Assembly: GCF_003432035.1 (NCBI RefSeq)
Contig: NZ_QOHO01000067.1
Span: forward strand, 28,327-92,326
Origin: Lacrimispora amygdalina
GTDB taxonomy: Bacteria > Bacillota > Clostridia > Lachnospirales > Lachnospiraceae
Length of the DNA stretch: 64,000 bases
Direction: 5' to 3'
Position numbers and translations under genes: made by a program. The notes beneath the pieces were generated by a model, which was not told the DNA's origin, searched no databases, and worked only from the letters and a program-made list of their open reading frames with translations. This document shows, piece by piece, positions 16,744 to 26,420 of this stretch (the stretch's first letter is position 1; each line of letters opens with the position of its first letter).

Positions 16744-17542
16744 AATACTGGAAAAACTGGCACCTGCCGCCTGTGCCTGTGAATGGGATAATGTAGGGCT
16801 TCTTGTAGGACGGAGCAAAAAAGAGATAAAAAAGGTGTATATCGCCCTGGATGGGGATGAGAGAGCGATAGAAGAAGCGGTGGATTGCGGAGCCGATCTT
16901 CTTTTGACTCATCATCCCATAATTTTTAAGCCTTTAAACCGGATTAATGACAGTGATTTTATTGCCGGGAGGCTGATGAAGCTGATCCGGAATGATATCT
17001 GCTGTTATGCCATGCATACCAATTTTGATGCGGCTCCCGGATGTATGGCGGATGCGGCTGCGGGAATACTGGGATTAACGAAAACGAATGTCCTGGAAAT
17101 AGAAGGAACTGTTAAGACAGATATCACGGAAGGCTCTGCGGAGACTGCATATGGAATCGGAAAGACCGGTTATTTAGAACAGCCTGTGACAGTGAGGGAA
17201 CTGGCCGGACTGGTAAAGGAGAGGTTCGGGCTTCCGTTTGTCACCATATACGGAGAGCAGGATCTAAAAGAACCTGTGGCTTTTGTGGGAATCAGCCCGG
17301 GCGCAGGTTCCAGCATGATAAAACCTGCCCTGAAAGCGGGAGTTGAAGTACTGATTACAGGAGATATCGGACACCACAGCGGAACTGACGCGGCAGCAAA
17401 CCATATGGCAGTCATTGATGCAGGTCATTATGGTCTGGAATATCTTTTCCTTGATTACATGGAAGATTTTCTGAAGAAAAAAGCAGGAGAGGAACTGGAG
17501 ATTTACAAGGCGGACGTGAGATTTCCTGAGACATTTTTATAA
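16721..17542 (+). CDS. Nif3-like dinuclear metal center hexameric protein
   Basis: This 273-residue protein belongs to the NIF3/YqfO (GTP cyclohydrolase I type 2-like) family. Metal-binding motifs are 'LLTHHPIIFKPL' near residues 61-72, 'AMHTNFDAAPGCM' near 96-108 and, at the C-terminus, 'VIDAGHYGLEYLF'. The fold and metal site are well known, but a physiological reaction is not established. Its start overlaps trmK, which implies translational coupling. The length is that of the short form without a PII-like insertion. Confidence 0.9.
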   Translation: MQCSKLIEILEKLAPAACACEWDNVGLLVGRSKKEIKKVYIALDGDERAIEEAVDCGADLLLTHHPIIFKPLNRINDSDFIAGRLMKLIRNDICCYAMHTNFDAAPGCMADAAAGILGLTKTNVLEIEGTVKTDITEGSAETAYGIGKTGYLEQPVTVRELAGLVKERFGLPFVTIYGEQDLKEPVAFVGISPGAGSSMIKPALKAGVEVLITGDIGHHSGTDAAANHMAVIDAGHYGLEYLFLDYMEDFLKKKAGEELEIYKADVRFPETFL

Positions 17543-17553
17543 GGAGGAAAAGA

Positions 17554-19215
17554 ATGGCGATTGTAACAATAGATGGAACAAAGAGAGAATACCCAATTGG
17601 CACGACTTACCAGGATATAGCGAAGGAGTATCAGCCGCAGTATGACGATGAGATTCTTCTGGTAGGCATCAACGGAAAGTTAAGAGAACTTCATAAGACG
17701 GTTCAGTTTGACTGCAGCCTTCATTTTTTTACCGGAAGAGATCAGCCCGGGATACAGACCTATCACAGAAGTGCGATTTTCCTTATGCTGAAAGCATATT
17801 ATGATGTGGCGGGATCAGAGAATATCGAAAAGGTGACCGTGGACTTTTCCCTGGGAAAAGGCTACTACATTCAGCCTCACGGAACGGCACCGCTTACAGA
17901 AGAACTGTTAAACCGTGTGATGGCGCGTATGAGAGAATATGTTGACCAGAAAATCCCCATCATGAAGCGAAGCGTTAATACGGATGATGCCATAGAACTG
18001 TTCCACAAGCACCGGATGTATGACAAAGAACGGCTTTTCCGCTACCGCAGGGTATCCCGCGTTAACTTATACAGCATCGGCGGTTTTGAAGATTATTTTT
18101 ACGGCTATATGGTGCAGAATACTGGATATATCAGGTATTTTAATATCATTCCTTATGATGAGGGATTTATGCTCATGCTTCCCCAGAAGGAAAATCCCCA
18201 GGAGGTGCCTGTTTTTGAAGCAGAAAAAAAGCAGAAGCTTTATCAGGTATTAAAAGAAAGTGTAAAATGGGGGGAGCGACTCAAGGTTTCTCATGTCGGA
18301 GCCTTAAATGAAGTGATAGCTGCAGGTGATATCAATGAACTGATCCTGATCCAGGAGGCACTTCAGGAGAAAAAGATTGCTGAAATCGCAGCAAGGATCG
18401 GCGCTGACCGGAGCAAAAAATTTGTTATGATTGCAGGCCCATCCTCATCAGGAAAGACAACATTTTCCCATAGATTATCGGTACAGCTGAAGGCGCAGGG
18501 GATGATTCCCCACCCAATTGCAGTTGATGATTATTTTGTAAACAGAATAAACAGTCCGAAAAATCCAGACGGAAGCTATAATTATGAAGTTTTGGAATGC
18601 CTGGATATTGATCAGTTTAATAAAGACATGACGGCTCTTCTAGCCGGAGAAACGGTAGAAATGCCGAGGTACCAGTTTAAAACAGGAGAACGGGAGTATC
18701 GGGGCGATTATTTAAAGCTTGGGAAGGATGATATTCTTGTAATTGAAGGGATTCACTGCCTGAACGACAGATTATCCTATTCACTTCCAAAAGAAAGTAA
18801 ATTCCGTGTTTATGTCAGCGCGCTGACCCAGTTAAACATTGACGAACACAACCGGATTCCCACTACCGACTGCCGCCTCATAAGGCGTATGGTGCGGGAT
18901 GCCAGAACAAGAGGCGCATCAGCCCAGGATACCATACGCATGTGGCCGACTGTGAGAGAGGGAGAGGAAGCCTATATTTTTCCGTTCCAGGAATCCGCAG
19001 ATATGATGTTTAATTCGGCTACCGTATATGAATTATCCGTTTTGAAACAGTATGCAGAGCCGCTCCTTTTCGGTATACCCAGAGAATCGCCCGAATATAT
19101 GGAAGCAAAACGGCTTTTAAAATTCCTGGATTATTTTCTGGGAGTCAACAGTGAAGACATTCCACGCAACTCCATAGTGAGAGAATTTATTGGAGGAAGC
19201 TGCTTTAAGGTATAA
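17554..19215 (+). CDS. Nucleoside kinase with TGS and threonyl-tRNA-synthetase-like N-terminus
   Basis: This 553-residue fusion protein has a TGS domain (about residues 1-60), then a ThrRS-like second additional domain containing 'YYIQPHGTAPLTEEL'. A C-terminal uridine kinase-like domain has the P-loop 'GPSSSGKTT' at 295-303 and 'VIEGIHCLND' downstream. It would phosphorylate a nucleoside; uridine is likely, but the family is broader. It follows the Nif3-like gene by 11 bp with AAGGAGG, so it belongs to the same operon. It ends just before the rnpB promoter. Confidence 0.88.
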   Translation: MAIVTIDGTKREYPIGTTYQDIAKEYQPQYDDEILLVGINGKLRELHKTVQFDCSLHFFTGRDQPGIQTYHRSAIFLMLKAYYDVAGSENIEKVTVDFSLGKGYYIQPHGTAPLTEELLNRVMARMREYVDQKIPIMKRSVNTDDAIELFHKHRMYDKERLFRYRRVSRVNLYSIGGFEDYFYGYMVQNTGYIRYFNIIPYDEGFMLMLPQKENPQEVPVFEAEKKQKLYQVLKESVKWGERLKVSHVGALNEVIAAGDINELILIQEALQEKKIAEIAARIGADRSKKFVMIAGPSSSGKTTFSHRLSVQLKAQGMIPHPIAVDDYFVNRINSPKNPDGSYNYEVLECLDIDQFNKDMTALLAGETVEMPRYQFKTGEREYRGDYLKLGKDDILVIEGIHCLNDRLSYSLPKESKFRVYVSALTQLNIDEHNRIPTTDCRLIRRMVRDARTRGASAQDTIRMWPTVREGEEAYIFPFQESADMMFNSATVYELSVLKQYAEPLLFGIPRESPEYMEAKRLLKFLDYFLGVNSEDIPRNSIVREFIGGSCFKV

Positions 19216-19241
19216 AAAAATCAGGTCATTGAAAAGGCAGC

Positions 19242-19270
19242 TTTACAAATGCCTGGAACTATGATAGAAT
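19242..19270 (+). promoter_or_regulatory. Promoter of rnpB
   Basis: TTTACA (19242-19247) and TAGAAT (19265-19270) have 17-bp spacing. The predicted start near 19277 lies just upstream of the P1 stem of RNase P RNA. Confidence 0.7.
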
Positions 19271-19281
19271 TATATGGTTTT

Positions 19282-19621
19282 GAGTAAGACAAATGGCCGC
19301 AGCTGCAAAGCCGAAAGGCTGCAGGTGAGGAAAGTCCGGGCTTCACAGGGCAGGATGCCAGATAACGTCTGGCGGAGGCGACTCCAGGGAAAGTGCAACA
19401 GAAATAAACCGCCGCATCTGCGGTAAGGGTGGAAAGGTGGTGTAAGAGACCACCGCTCTTCTGGTAACAGGAGGGGTCCATGTAAACCCCATTCGAAGCA
19501 AGACCGAACAGGAAGCATAAGGCGGCCCGTCTGCTTCCGGGTAGGTCGCTTGAGCCTGCCGGCGACGGCAGGCCTAGATAGATGGCCATTCAACGACATA
19601 ACCCGGCTTATCGTCTTACTC
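19282..19621 (+). ncRNA. rnpB: RNase P RNA (class A)
   Basis: This is the catalytic RNA of ribonuclease P, about 340 nt, which removes 5' leaders from tRNA precursors. The P1 stem pairs GAGTAAGAC (19282-19290) with GTCTTACTC (19613-19621). The universal core element GAGGAAAGTCCGGGC lies at about 19327-19341, and the conserved 3' core around 'ACAGAAA' and 'AGATAGATGGCC' is present. It follows the nucleoside kinase gene and has its own promoter. Confidence 0.96.
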
Positions 19622-19647
19622 AAAGCATTTAATAAATGAAATGAAAC

Positions 19648-19702
19648 AGAGGGTATCGCTATATCACATTTCTGGTGATTTTGGCGTTACCCTCTTATTT
19701 TA
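19648..19702. terminator. Terminator between rnpB and the convergent chemoreceptor gene
   Basis: AGAGGGTA (19648-19655) pairs with TACCCTCT (19688-19695), extended by an inner ATCAC/GTGAT stem, followed by TTATTTTA. It can serve both strands. Confidence 0.8.
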
Positions 19703-19719
19703 CGGAAAATAGAAAACTG

Positions 19720-21411
19720 TTATATCATGTCAGATGAATGATCCAGCTGGAACTGGTAAATAAGCTGATTTAAATTTTCTGCTTCTGCAGCCAGTTCCTC
19801 GCTTGCAGCAGAGCTTTCTTCCGCGGTGGCTGATGTAGTCTGTACAACCGTAGATATCTGGTTAATTTCATGGCTGATTTTTTCCAGAGCAGAAGTCTGC
19901 AATAAAGAAGCTTCGGTAATTTTATTCATCAGTTCGGTTAACTGCTCAGATTTAGTGAGAACAGTGTTTAAGGAACCTTTGGTATCATCAGCCATTTGTG
20001 CTCCGTTTACTATGGCGTTTAACGTGCGGTCGATCAGATACTGCGTCTTTTGGGCAGATTCCGTACTTAAGGAAGCGAGGCGGCGTACTTCATCAGCAAC
20101 AACAGCAAATCCCTTTCCGGCAGCTCCGGCCCGGGCAGCTTCTACGGCAGCATTTAAGGCAAGAATATTTGTCTGGAAGGCAATACTCTCCATTGTTTTT
20201 ATGATTCCGCCTATCTCACTGGAATTATCGGAGATATCTTTCATGGCTGTATTCAGTTCCATCATCCGGTCATTGCTTGTACTAAGTTCCTCCTGTGTTT
20301 CAAGCAGCAGAGCGTTTGATTTTAAAATTCCGTCAGTGTTTTCTTTGATCTGGCCTGATATATGGCTTACTGTTTCAAAAAGCCGTTCAACGGAATCGGC
20401 CTGATCTATGGCATTTTCCGCCAGAATCTGTGAACCCTGTGATACCTGTTCAGAACCGTTTTTGACCTCACGTGAGGCAGTCTGCACATGATTTAATGTA
20501 AGGTTTAAGGAATGCAGAATTGTTTCCATTGAGGTACGGATGGGTGAAAAACTGTTTCTGTAATCCATGCTGATTGTTACAGTCATATCTTTGTCAGCCA
20601 TTTTTTTTAGCACCTGGGAAATATCACTTATGTAGAGATTCAGTGTTTTAATAAGACTCCGGACGTTGTCAGCAAGAACACCCAGCTCATCTGCTGACTG
20701 GTAGGTGACATCAGTGTCTAATTCACCTGCGGCCAAAGCTGTGGTAGCAAGTTCCAGTTCCCTGATTGGTCTAGTGAGGCTTTTCGTCAGGAAGATGCAT
20801 AATAAAACAATGGCAGATAATGTGATTGTCGTAAACAGAATGAGAACCGTATAAATTCTTGCTGATTCCGTTTTTCCATCTGTATAAAACTGGCTTGCAC
20901 GATTGATGGCTGCCTGCTCTAACTGAGTGGCAATGTCGCTGGCAGCGGCTGAACTTGGTTCAAAGGAATCTATATAGATGCGAAAAGCATTGGCAGAGCT
21001 GCCTGATTTACTCAAATTAATGATTTCCTCAGCCATCTGCTCACGTTCCTTCTGGGAATCTATAATCTGAGCCAGTTTTTCCTGACTTTCCGGTTGTGTC
21101 ATGTTCTTTTTTAAAAGTGAGGTTTTTTCATTGAGCCGCGCTGATGATTGATTAATTTCATCCTCCCATTTGGAAATATCATCTCCGTTTTTGCTCTGGA
21201 TAATCAGAATCAGGTTTTTTTCAATTGTACGTAAATCGTACTTGATATACAGTGTGGCATTGGATACTGTAAACGGGCGGTTATAAAAAGAGGTAAAAGT
21301 TGTGTATAGTTTGTTCATTCCCCTGCCGGAGAGCAGGGCTGAGATAATAAACAGGAGAAAAATCAATCCAAATGCTGCTATGATTTTCTGACCTATTTTC
21401 CAATTTTTCAT
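19720..21411 (-). CDS. Methyl-accepting chemotaxis protein
   Basis: This 563-residue chemoreceptor has a first transmembrane segment (about residues 8-28). A periplasmic-side four-helix-bundle sensor of the 4HB_MCP type runs to about 185, and a second transmembrane segment lies near 187-210. A HAMP domain comes next, then the cytoplasmic signalling domain with the highly conserved hairpin tip '[20 protein letters not shown]'. The start at 21411 is chosen because AAAGGA lies 6 nt before it; the ATG at 21426 has no site. No other chemotaxis genes are in the window, and the ligand is unknown. Confidence 0.92.
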   Translation of the reverse strand: MKNWKIGQKIIAAFGLIFLLFIISALLSGRGMNKLYTTFTSFYNRPFTVSNATLYIKYDLRTIEKNLILIIQSKNGDDISKWEDEINQSSARLNEKTSLLKKNMTQPESQEKLAQIIDSQKEREQMAEEIINLSKSGSSANAFRIYIDSFEPSSAAASDIATQLEQAAINRASQFYTDGKTESARIYTVLILFTTITLSAIVLLCIFLTKSLTRPIRELELATTALAAGELDTDVTYQSADELGVLADNVRSLIKTLNLYISDISQVLKKMADKDMTVTISMDYRNSFSPIRTSMETILHSLNLTLNHVQTASREVKNGSEQVSQGSQILAENAIDQADSVERLFETVSHISGQIKENTDGILKSNALLLETQEELSTSNDRMMELNTAMKDISDNSSEIGGIIKTMESIAFQTNILALNAAVEAARAGAAGKGFAVVADEVRRLASLSTESAQKTQYLIDRTLNAIVNGAQMADDTKGSLNTVLTKSEQLTELMNKITEASLLQTSALEKISHEINQISTVVQTTSATAEESSAASEELAAEAENLNQLIYQFQLDHSSDMI

Positions 21412-21444
21412 AAGATATCCTTTCATTTGTAACGTATGAAATAT

Positions 21445-21475
21445 GCAGCCAAAATAAAGATATTATTCTGGCTGC
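21445..21475. terminator. Hairpin between the carrier and the chemoreceptor genes
   Basis: GCAGCCA (21445-21451) and TGGCTGC (21469-21475) form a stem with A/T-rich inner pairing. On the minus strand it follows the carrier stop codon and is followed by a weak T-rich stretch, so it is a plausible but not strong terminator. Confidence 0.5.
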
Positions 21476-21488
21476 AGGCTTTTTCATT

Positions 21489-22784
21489 TTATATAAACAG
21501 TGATGCAACAACATTAAAGATAGTAGCAGAAATGACGCTGACGGGTACAGCAACAAATAAAAGACGCGGGAACATGGCAGTGCGTTCTTCGTCAGTAGTA
21601 CAGGTACCCAGAACCAGACTTCCCCCGGAAGAGAATGGGGAGATCGCTGAACTCTGTGCGCCGATTACGATGCTGCTGAAAATGATCAGCGGACTGATTC
21701 CCGTTGCAGCCGCAAGGGAAGGAACCAGGGGAAACAGTGCAGGACATACAACTCCAAGGGTGCTGGAAAAGAAACTCATTATTGATCCGATCAGGCTGAA
21801 TGCGACCGGAACCACATAAACCGGCAGACTGGAACCTGCCCAGGATGCCATTAAATCAAGGGTACCTGCTTCGATGGCTACGTTGATCAGCATGCCCACA
21901 CCGCAGATCATGATAATGGTATTCCACGGAACCTTTTTGATGACTTCATCCTGAGGAGCCAGCTTTAGAAATAAAGCAACAGCTGAAAATGCAATGGCTG
22001 TCAGACCAACATCTATTTTGCTGTTAATAAAGGTTACTGCAGCAGAAGCAGGGAAGATAATGTGCAGGATGGGGAACAGCAGAACAACTGCTATCATAAC
22101 AATGATCAGAATAAGATTGGTTTTTTGCTTTGCAGTAAATGCGTCCGGCTTTTCAAACACCATATTTTTTTGTACTTCTCTGTTTTTTCCTGTAATAAAG
22201 CGGAATATCACAATCAGTAAAAGAGAGAAGATAACACTCTCAATAAAGATTACAGAAGTATAGTTAAATGAAACACTTGCATAATTATTTTCATCCATCA
22301 GCCCTCTGAATATAATTCCGCTTCCGCTGGTCATGAAATTTGCTCCTGACAGAGCACCGCAGTTAACCGCTGCAGCCCCTACCATTTTATCCATTTTCGC
22401 TTCTTCACAGATTAACAGTGCAATTGGTGCCATAAAAGCCATAACGGTAAAGAATCCGGCACCTAATGCTGCGATTCCCGCGCTGGCAAAATAGAGAGCG
22501 AAGGGAAGAAGACCAGGGAATCTGCGGCAGGCATAAAGCAGATACCGGGCGGTTTTTTCCAGTGTCCCGTTTACCAGAGCAAAGTTATAGAAAAGTGAAA
22601 CAGAAAATATTACAAACATGGTATTGACGGGCCATCCCCCGATTACCTTTTTTGGTGCTAACCCCAGAGCAAAACAGCCTAACAGATAGGCGAATATAAT
22701 TGCGAATAAACCAGTATTAAAGCCTGTTTTGTACCCGATTATGATTGCAAGTGCAATTGCTGATACGATTAATATGTTTATCAT
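21489..22784 (-). CDS. MatC-type dicarboxylate carrier
   Basis: This 431-residue protein has about 12 hydrophobic segments and belongs to the ion transporter superfamily close to the MatC/SLC13-like carriers. The N-terminal region 'GFNTGLFAIIFAYLLGCFALG' fits the MatC N-terminal domain. The two helical-hairpin-like segments with Ser/Gly-rich turns ('CGALSGANFMTSGSG' and 'GAQSSAISPFSSGGSL') are probable substrate and cation sites. Substrates in the family are malonate and related dicarboxylates, so this is a family-level call. It lies 38 bp behind a DUF6282-type gene in the same operon, divergent from a LysR regulator that probably controls it. Confidence 0.75.
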   Translation of the reverse strand: MINILIVSAIALAIIIGYKTGFNTGLFAIIFAYLLGCFALGLAPKKVIGGWPVNTMFVIFSVSLFYNFALVNGTLEKTARYLLYACRRFPGLLPFALYFASAGIAALGAGFFTVMAFMAPIALLICEEAKMDKMVGAAAVNCGALSGANFMTSGSGIIFRGLMDENNYASVSFNYTSVIFIESVIFSLLLIVIFRFITGKNREVQKNMVFEKPDAFTAKQKTNLILIIVMIAVVLLFPILHIIFPASAAVTFINSKIDVGLTAIAFSAVALFLKLAPQDEVIKKVPWNTIIMICGVGMLINVAIEAGTLDLMASWAGSSLPVYVVPVAFSLIGSIMSFFSSTLGVVCPALFPLVPSLAAATGISPLIIFSSIVIGAQSSAISPFSSGGSLVLGTCTTDEERTAMFPRLLFVAVPVSVISATIFNVVASLFI

Positions 22785-22822
22785 AAAACATAACCCCTTT
22801 TTTTGTTTTATTGACTTTCATG

Positions 22823-23683
22823 TTACGTTATATCAAGTAGTTCTGACTGGATTGTATGAGTCATGTGGAAAACCTCTGAGTCCGGTATGCCGTTATCCAC
22901 AAGATACTGCATATATTGTTCCATTGCAATTTCCCAGTTTGGATTTTCTACCTGTCCTCCGTCGGTGGAGACCATGACATTTCTATATCCGCATTCTTTT
23001 ATGGCCTCCAGATTCACAGGCAGGTTGCTTTTATATTTCCCTCCTCCCAGCGGCTGGGCAAAGCAGTGTTCCAGAATTACACCGTAATCTTTTACAATGC
23101 GTACCTGATCAGTAATGTCCATGCTCACAAGCCACCATTCCGGATGAGTTACTACTATTTTTTTAACTCCTGCGTCTCTGGCGGCTTCTACAACCTGAAA
23201 ACACTCCTCTGGAGATATATGGGCTGTTGCTAGTACTGCATTATAGTCTTTAACCAGCTCAAAAATATCCCTTAATTCCGGTACGATTTTTGAATCTCTG
23301 ATCACATCAATGCAGTCAGCTGTGGACTGGTTCATTTTAAGCTTATGATTTCTTGCAGACTGTGTAGGAAGCCATATGACTTTTGCGCCCAGTTTTAAAC
23401 CGCTTTCAACCGCAGCGGGGTTGATTCCTCCAATCTGTCTGTTTAACGTTACGCTGCCGTACATGGTGAAGTTATTGTCACCGTTGTGTGTTAATTTGTT
23501 ATGCTGGTTACATAAGTATGCCCGGTCCACGGTTGTGCCCTGGTGTGTTTTAATTACAATTGCTCTGGCACCCACCTTTATGGCAGCTTCCATCAATTCG
23601 AAATCGTCATAAGCACGGTGACGAATATCAGGATTTGAGTGGACATGCATATCAATGATACCCCCTAAAGATACCTTACTCAT
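22823..23683 (-). CDS. DUF6282 family amidohydrolase-like protein
   Basis: This 286-residue protein opens with 'GGIIDMHVHSNPD', the HxH metal-binding signature of amidohydrolase/PHP-type TIM barrels. Further likely ligands are 'VIKTHQG', 'ATAHIS' and 'VVTHPEWW', and a late Asp lies in 'VSTDGG'. This matches the DUF6282 group, whose substrate is not established. It is the first gene of an operon with a MatC-type carrier, so it may process the imported dicarboxylate or lactone-like compound; that is inference. The start has an AAAGGAGA site. Confidence 0.78.
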   Translation of the reverse strand: MSKVSLGGIIDMHVHSNPDIRHRAYDDFELMEAAIKVGARAIVIKTHQGTTVDRAYLCNQHNKLTHNGDNNFTMYGSVTLNRQIGGINPAAVESGLKLGAKVIWLPTQSARNHKLKMNQSTADCIDVIRDSKIVPELRDIFELVKDYNAVLATAHISPEECFQVVEAARDAGVKKIVVTHPEWWLVSMDITDQVRIVKDYGVILEHCFAQPLGGGKYKSNLPVNLEAIKECGYRNVMVSTDGGQVENPNWEIAMEQYMQYLVDNGIPDSEVFHMTHTIQSELLDIT

Positions 23684-23814
23684 TTAACATCTCCTTTCTT
23701 TTATCTGGCAACGATAGAGCTTTGTAGAAAATCATCAAATACACTTCTTGGAAAAAAAGAATATTTATGTTGTTTTGGCAGAAACTGATGATAATTTTTC
23801 CTGTATCTATAAAG

Positions 23815-23862
23815 TTGCACAAATAATAAGTCGATTCTATAATGAATATATTATCGGTGCAA
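23815..23862. promoter_or_regulatory. Probable LysR operator in the divergent intergenic region
   Basis: The gap between the divergent DUF6282 and LysR genes holds an inverted repeat, ATAAT-N6-ATTAT (23839-23854), of the length used by LysR proteins. It is nested within a wider inverted pair, TTGCAC (23815-23820) and GTGCAA (23857-23862). Autoregulation and control of the divergent operon are inferred from this layout. Confidence 0.5.
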
Positions 23863-23910
23863 TCTAAAATAAGTAATAGCTGATATCGAAAAAACCGATG
23901 GGAGGTAAAA

Positions 23911-24831
23911 ATGGAACTGAAAGAATTGAGATATATTGTTACTCTGGCAGAAGAAGGCAGCATATCAAGAGCAGCAGACCGGCTGTTTATGGCCCAGTCC
24001 AGTCTGAGCCAGTTTTTACAGCAGTACGAGAAAGAGCTTGGAACTGCATTGTTTGCAAGGACTGCAAAAGGGATACGTCCCACAACAGGAGGTGCAAACT
24101 TTATAGAAAACGCCAGACAGATTTTAATTCAGTACAGAAGAGCGGAAAATGAATTATGGGACAGTGTAAATCTGGAAGGTGGAAGAATTATTTTTGGTAT
24201 CAGTTCTTTTCGGGGAAGGTACATGCTTCCGGGTATTCTCGCCGACTTTCAGAAGAAGTACCCGAAGGTGAAGGTCGACATTGTAGAAGCTAACAGTATG
24301 GAACTGGAGGAAGAACTGACTGCAGGCAAGCTTGACCTGGCAGTGGTTGCACTGCCCGTTAACTTAAAAGGTAAAGTGGAGAAATTCTACAGGGATGAAG
24401 TAGTAATTGTATGCAGTAAAAATCACCCTGCAATGGAATATGTATATCGGGATGATAAAACAGGGCAGTACCACATGGAACTAAAGGATGCCGCCATGTT
24501 TTCCTTCATACTCAGCGATTACAATACAATGCTTGGAACTATCAGCAGGCAGCTGTTTGAAAAAGAGAATTTAAAAGTGCATTCGGACAACAGCAATATA
24601 ACTGCAGCCCTGTCGGTGGGAATGGCAAGAGCGGGTCTTGGGCTTGCTTTTACTTACCGGTCCTGTATGGAGGAATACGAGGATACGGCTTACATATCGG
24701 TTGGCAGGCAGGGAATTTTTCTTGATCTGGCACTGGCCTGTTCTGCCATGGGATATCAGTCCAAGGCTGTATTTGCTTTTGGGGATATGATTAAGGAAAG
24801 GTACAAAAGAAAGCCGCTTCCGGTCAGTTAG
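23911..24831 (+). CDS. LysR family transcriptional regulator
   Basis: This 306-residue regulator has the LysR helix-turn-helix at residues 1-60 ('LRYIVTLAEEGSISRAADRL', then 'AQSSLSQFLQQYEKELGTALF'). A two-lobed effector-binding domain follows from about residue 90. It is transcribed divergently from the DUF6282-MatC operon, the classical layout for a LysR activator of a small catabolic operon. The inducer is unknown; an organic acid would fit the MatC-type carrier. Confidence 0.9.
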   Translation: MELKELRYIVTLAEEGSISRAADRLFMAQSSLSQFLQQYEKELGTALFARTAKGIRPTTGGANFIENARQILIQYRRAENELWDSVNLEGGRIIFGISSFRGRYMLPGILADFQKKYPKVKVDIVEANSMELEEELTAGKLDLAVVALPVNLKGKVEKFYRDEVVIVCSKNHPAMEYVYRDDKTGQYHMELKDAAMFSFILSDYNTMLGTISRQLFEKENLKVHSDNSNITAALSVGMARAGLGLAFTYRSCMEEYEDTAYISVGRQGIFLDLALACSAMGYQSKAVFAFGDMIKERYKRKPLPVS

Positions 24832-24845
24832 GCAGGAAGCGGTTC
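24812..24845. terminator. Hairpin between the convergent LysR and pyrI genes
   Basis: CCGCTTCC (24814-24821) pairs with GGAAGCGG (24835-24842), flanked by AAG/TTCT. It overlaps the last codons of the LysR gene. The T tract is short, so strength is uncertain. Confidence 0.55.
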
Positions 24846-24855
24846 TGTCACAGTA

Positions 24856-25281
24856 TTATCTGCTGTATTTTTCTTCACAGTACATGCAGCGGTAGGTTTC
24901 CTTTTCCGCATCTGAGAGATAAAAAACATGGGGAAGCCCCTGTTCGATGGAAGTGATGCAGCGGGGATTTTTGCACTGGATGATGTTGGTGATCTTCTGG
25001 GGAAGACTGAGTGTCTTCTTTTCTACAATTTCATTATCCCGGATAATGTTTACCGTGATGTTGTGGTCAATATATCCGAGAATCTCCAGATTAATATGAT
25101 CCATGCCGCCTTCTATTTTAATAATATCCTTTTTTCCCATTTTATTGCTTTTGGCATTTTTAATAATGGCCACCTGGCAGTCTAACTTGTCCAGCCCCAG
25201 ATTATAATAAATCTCCAGACTTTTTCCTGCCTCAATGTGGTCTAATACGATACCTTCTTTTAATCCGCCGATATTTAACAT
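24856..25281 (-). CDS. pyrI: Aspartate carbamoyltransferase regulatory subunit
   Basis: This 141-residue subunit has an N-terminal allosteric nucleotide-binding domain and a C-terminal zinc domain. The four zinc ligands are 'CKNPRC' plus the closing 'CMYC'. It binds ATP, CTP and UTP and transmits allosteric control to PyrB. The pyrB and pyrI frames overlap by 7 bp (25275-25281), so translation is coupled. Separate PyrI is found in enterobacteria, archaea and some clostridia, so it fits here. Confidence 0.95.
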   Translation of the reverse strand: MLNIGGLKEGIVLDHIEAGKSLEIYYNLGLDKLDCQVAIIKNAKSNKMGKKDIIKIEGGMDHINLEILGYIDHNITVNIIRDNEIVEKKTLSLPQKITNIIQCKNPRCITSIEQGLPHVFYLSDAEKETYRCMYCEEKYSR

Positions 25282-26198
25282 GGTTTATTTACCTCCAGTA
25301 ATGTCATGATAAGAGCCATACGTACATAAACACCATACTGTGCCTGCTTAAAGTAGGCGGCCCGTTTATCATCATCAACTTCTACAGAGATCTCATTGAC
25401 TCTGGGAAGAGGGTGAAGAACATACATATCTTCCTTTGCCAGCTTCATCTTTTTCTTATCCAGAATGTAGCAGTCTTTTAAACGGATGTAATCTTCTTCA
25501 TTGAAAAAGCGTTCTTTCTGTACACGTGTCATATACAGGATATCAAGATCCGGCATGGCATCGTCAAGACTGTCCATTTCGATAAATTCAATGTTGTTGG
25601 CCCTTAGCACATCTTCCCGGATGTATTCAGGTACCCGCAGTTCAGGGGGGGAAATTAAGATGAATTTGATGTTTTCGTATCTAACAAGAGCGTTAATGAG
25701 AGAGTGAACGGTACGGCCGAATTTCAAATCACCGCAAAGACCAATAGTTAAATCGTTCAGACGGCCTTTTAAGGAACGAATAGAAAGTAAATCGGTAAGT
25801 GTCTGTGTGGGATGCTGATGTCCGCCGTCTCCTGCATTGATGACCGGAATACCGGAATGGCTGGCAGCGACTAATGGTGCTCCTTCTTTGGGGTGTCTCA
25901 TTGCACAGATATCTGCGTAACAGGAGATGACCCGAATGGTATCAGCGACACTTTCTCCTTTTGAAGCAGAGCTCGAATCGGCAGAAGAAAAGCCAAGTAC
26001 GCTGCCTCCTAAATTAAGCATGGCAGCCTCGAAACTCAAACGGGTTCTTGTACTTGGCTCATAAAAAAGTGTCGCTAGTTTTTTTCCATTGCATACATGA
26101 GAATATTCCGGAAGATTATCTTCAATATCTTTTGCCAGATCAAGCAGTTGTCCGGTTTCTTCCAGACTGAAATCTAACGGGTTAAGTAAATGTCTCAT
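25275..26198 (-). CDS. pyrB: Aspartate carbamoyltransferase catalytic subunit
   Basis: This 307-residue enzyme condenses carbamoyl phosphate with aspartate in the first committed step of pyrimidine synthesis. The carbamoyl-phosphate-binding motif '[19 protein letters not shown]' is at about residues 48-66. Catalytic residues in '[12 protein letters not shown]' and 'HPLPRVNEI' are present. An AAGGAGA site precedes the start. It forms an operon with pyrI. No typical PyrR-binding or attenuator structure was recognised in the 222-bp gap upstream. Confidence 0.96.
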   Translation of the reverse strand: MRHLLNPLDFSLEETGQLLDLAKDIEDNLPEYSHVCNGKKLATLFYEPSTRTRLSFEAAMLNLGGSVLGFSSADSSSASKGESVADTIRVISCYADICAMRHPKEGAPLVAASHSGIPVINAGDGGHQHPTQTLTDLLSIRSLKGRLNDLTIGLCGDLKFGRTVHSLINALVRYENIKFILISPPELRVPEYIREDVLRANNIEFIEMDSLDDAMPDLDILYMTRVQKERFFNEEDYIRLKDCYILDKKKMKLAKEDMYVLHPLPRVNEISVEVDDDKRAAYFKQAQYGVYVRMALIMTLLEVNKPC

Positions 26199-26303
26199 AA
26201 GAATCTCCTTTATCCACTGAGTTATGGTTTAAAATTCTATCCCATTATAAAGCATACTTTGAAATATTTCCACTCTTTTTTTAAAAATTTTTAACAGCCT
26301 TTT

Positions 26304-26386
26304 GGAAGGCCTTCCGGGGTGTAAGGAATATGTAAGGAAGATTAAGAAAATAAAGAATGCAGGATTTACCAATCCTGTTGTATAAT
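26304..26386 (+). promoter_or_regulatory. Complex promoter region of the ABC exporter operon
   Basis: Several elements lie in the 222-bp gap between pyrB and the ABC gene. They are a palindrome GGAAGGCCTTCC (26304-26315), a direct repeat TGTAAGGAA-TA-TGTAAGGAA with 11-bp phasing (about 26320-26339), and an inverted repeat CAGGATT-TACC-AATCCTG (26360-26377). A -10 TATAAT (26381-26386) follows with a poor -35. The 11-bp direct repeat resembles sites for OmpR/PhoB-type regulators; the inverted repeat would overlap bound polymerase. Confidence 0.45.
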
Positions 26387-26420
26387 GTCATTGCGTGAAT
26401 AAAACAAGGAGGATGCTTAA

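Noticed and set aside
19221..19623. Open reading frames on the minus strand over 19.2-19.6 kb
   Set aside because: They overlap the complete RNase P RNA gene and show no family resemblance.
26199..26303. Attenuator or PyrR site upstream of pyrB
   Set aside because: No consistent antiterminator/terminator pair or PyrR-binding loop could be drawn on the minus strand.
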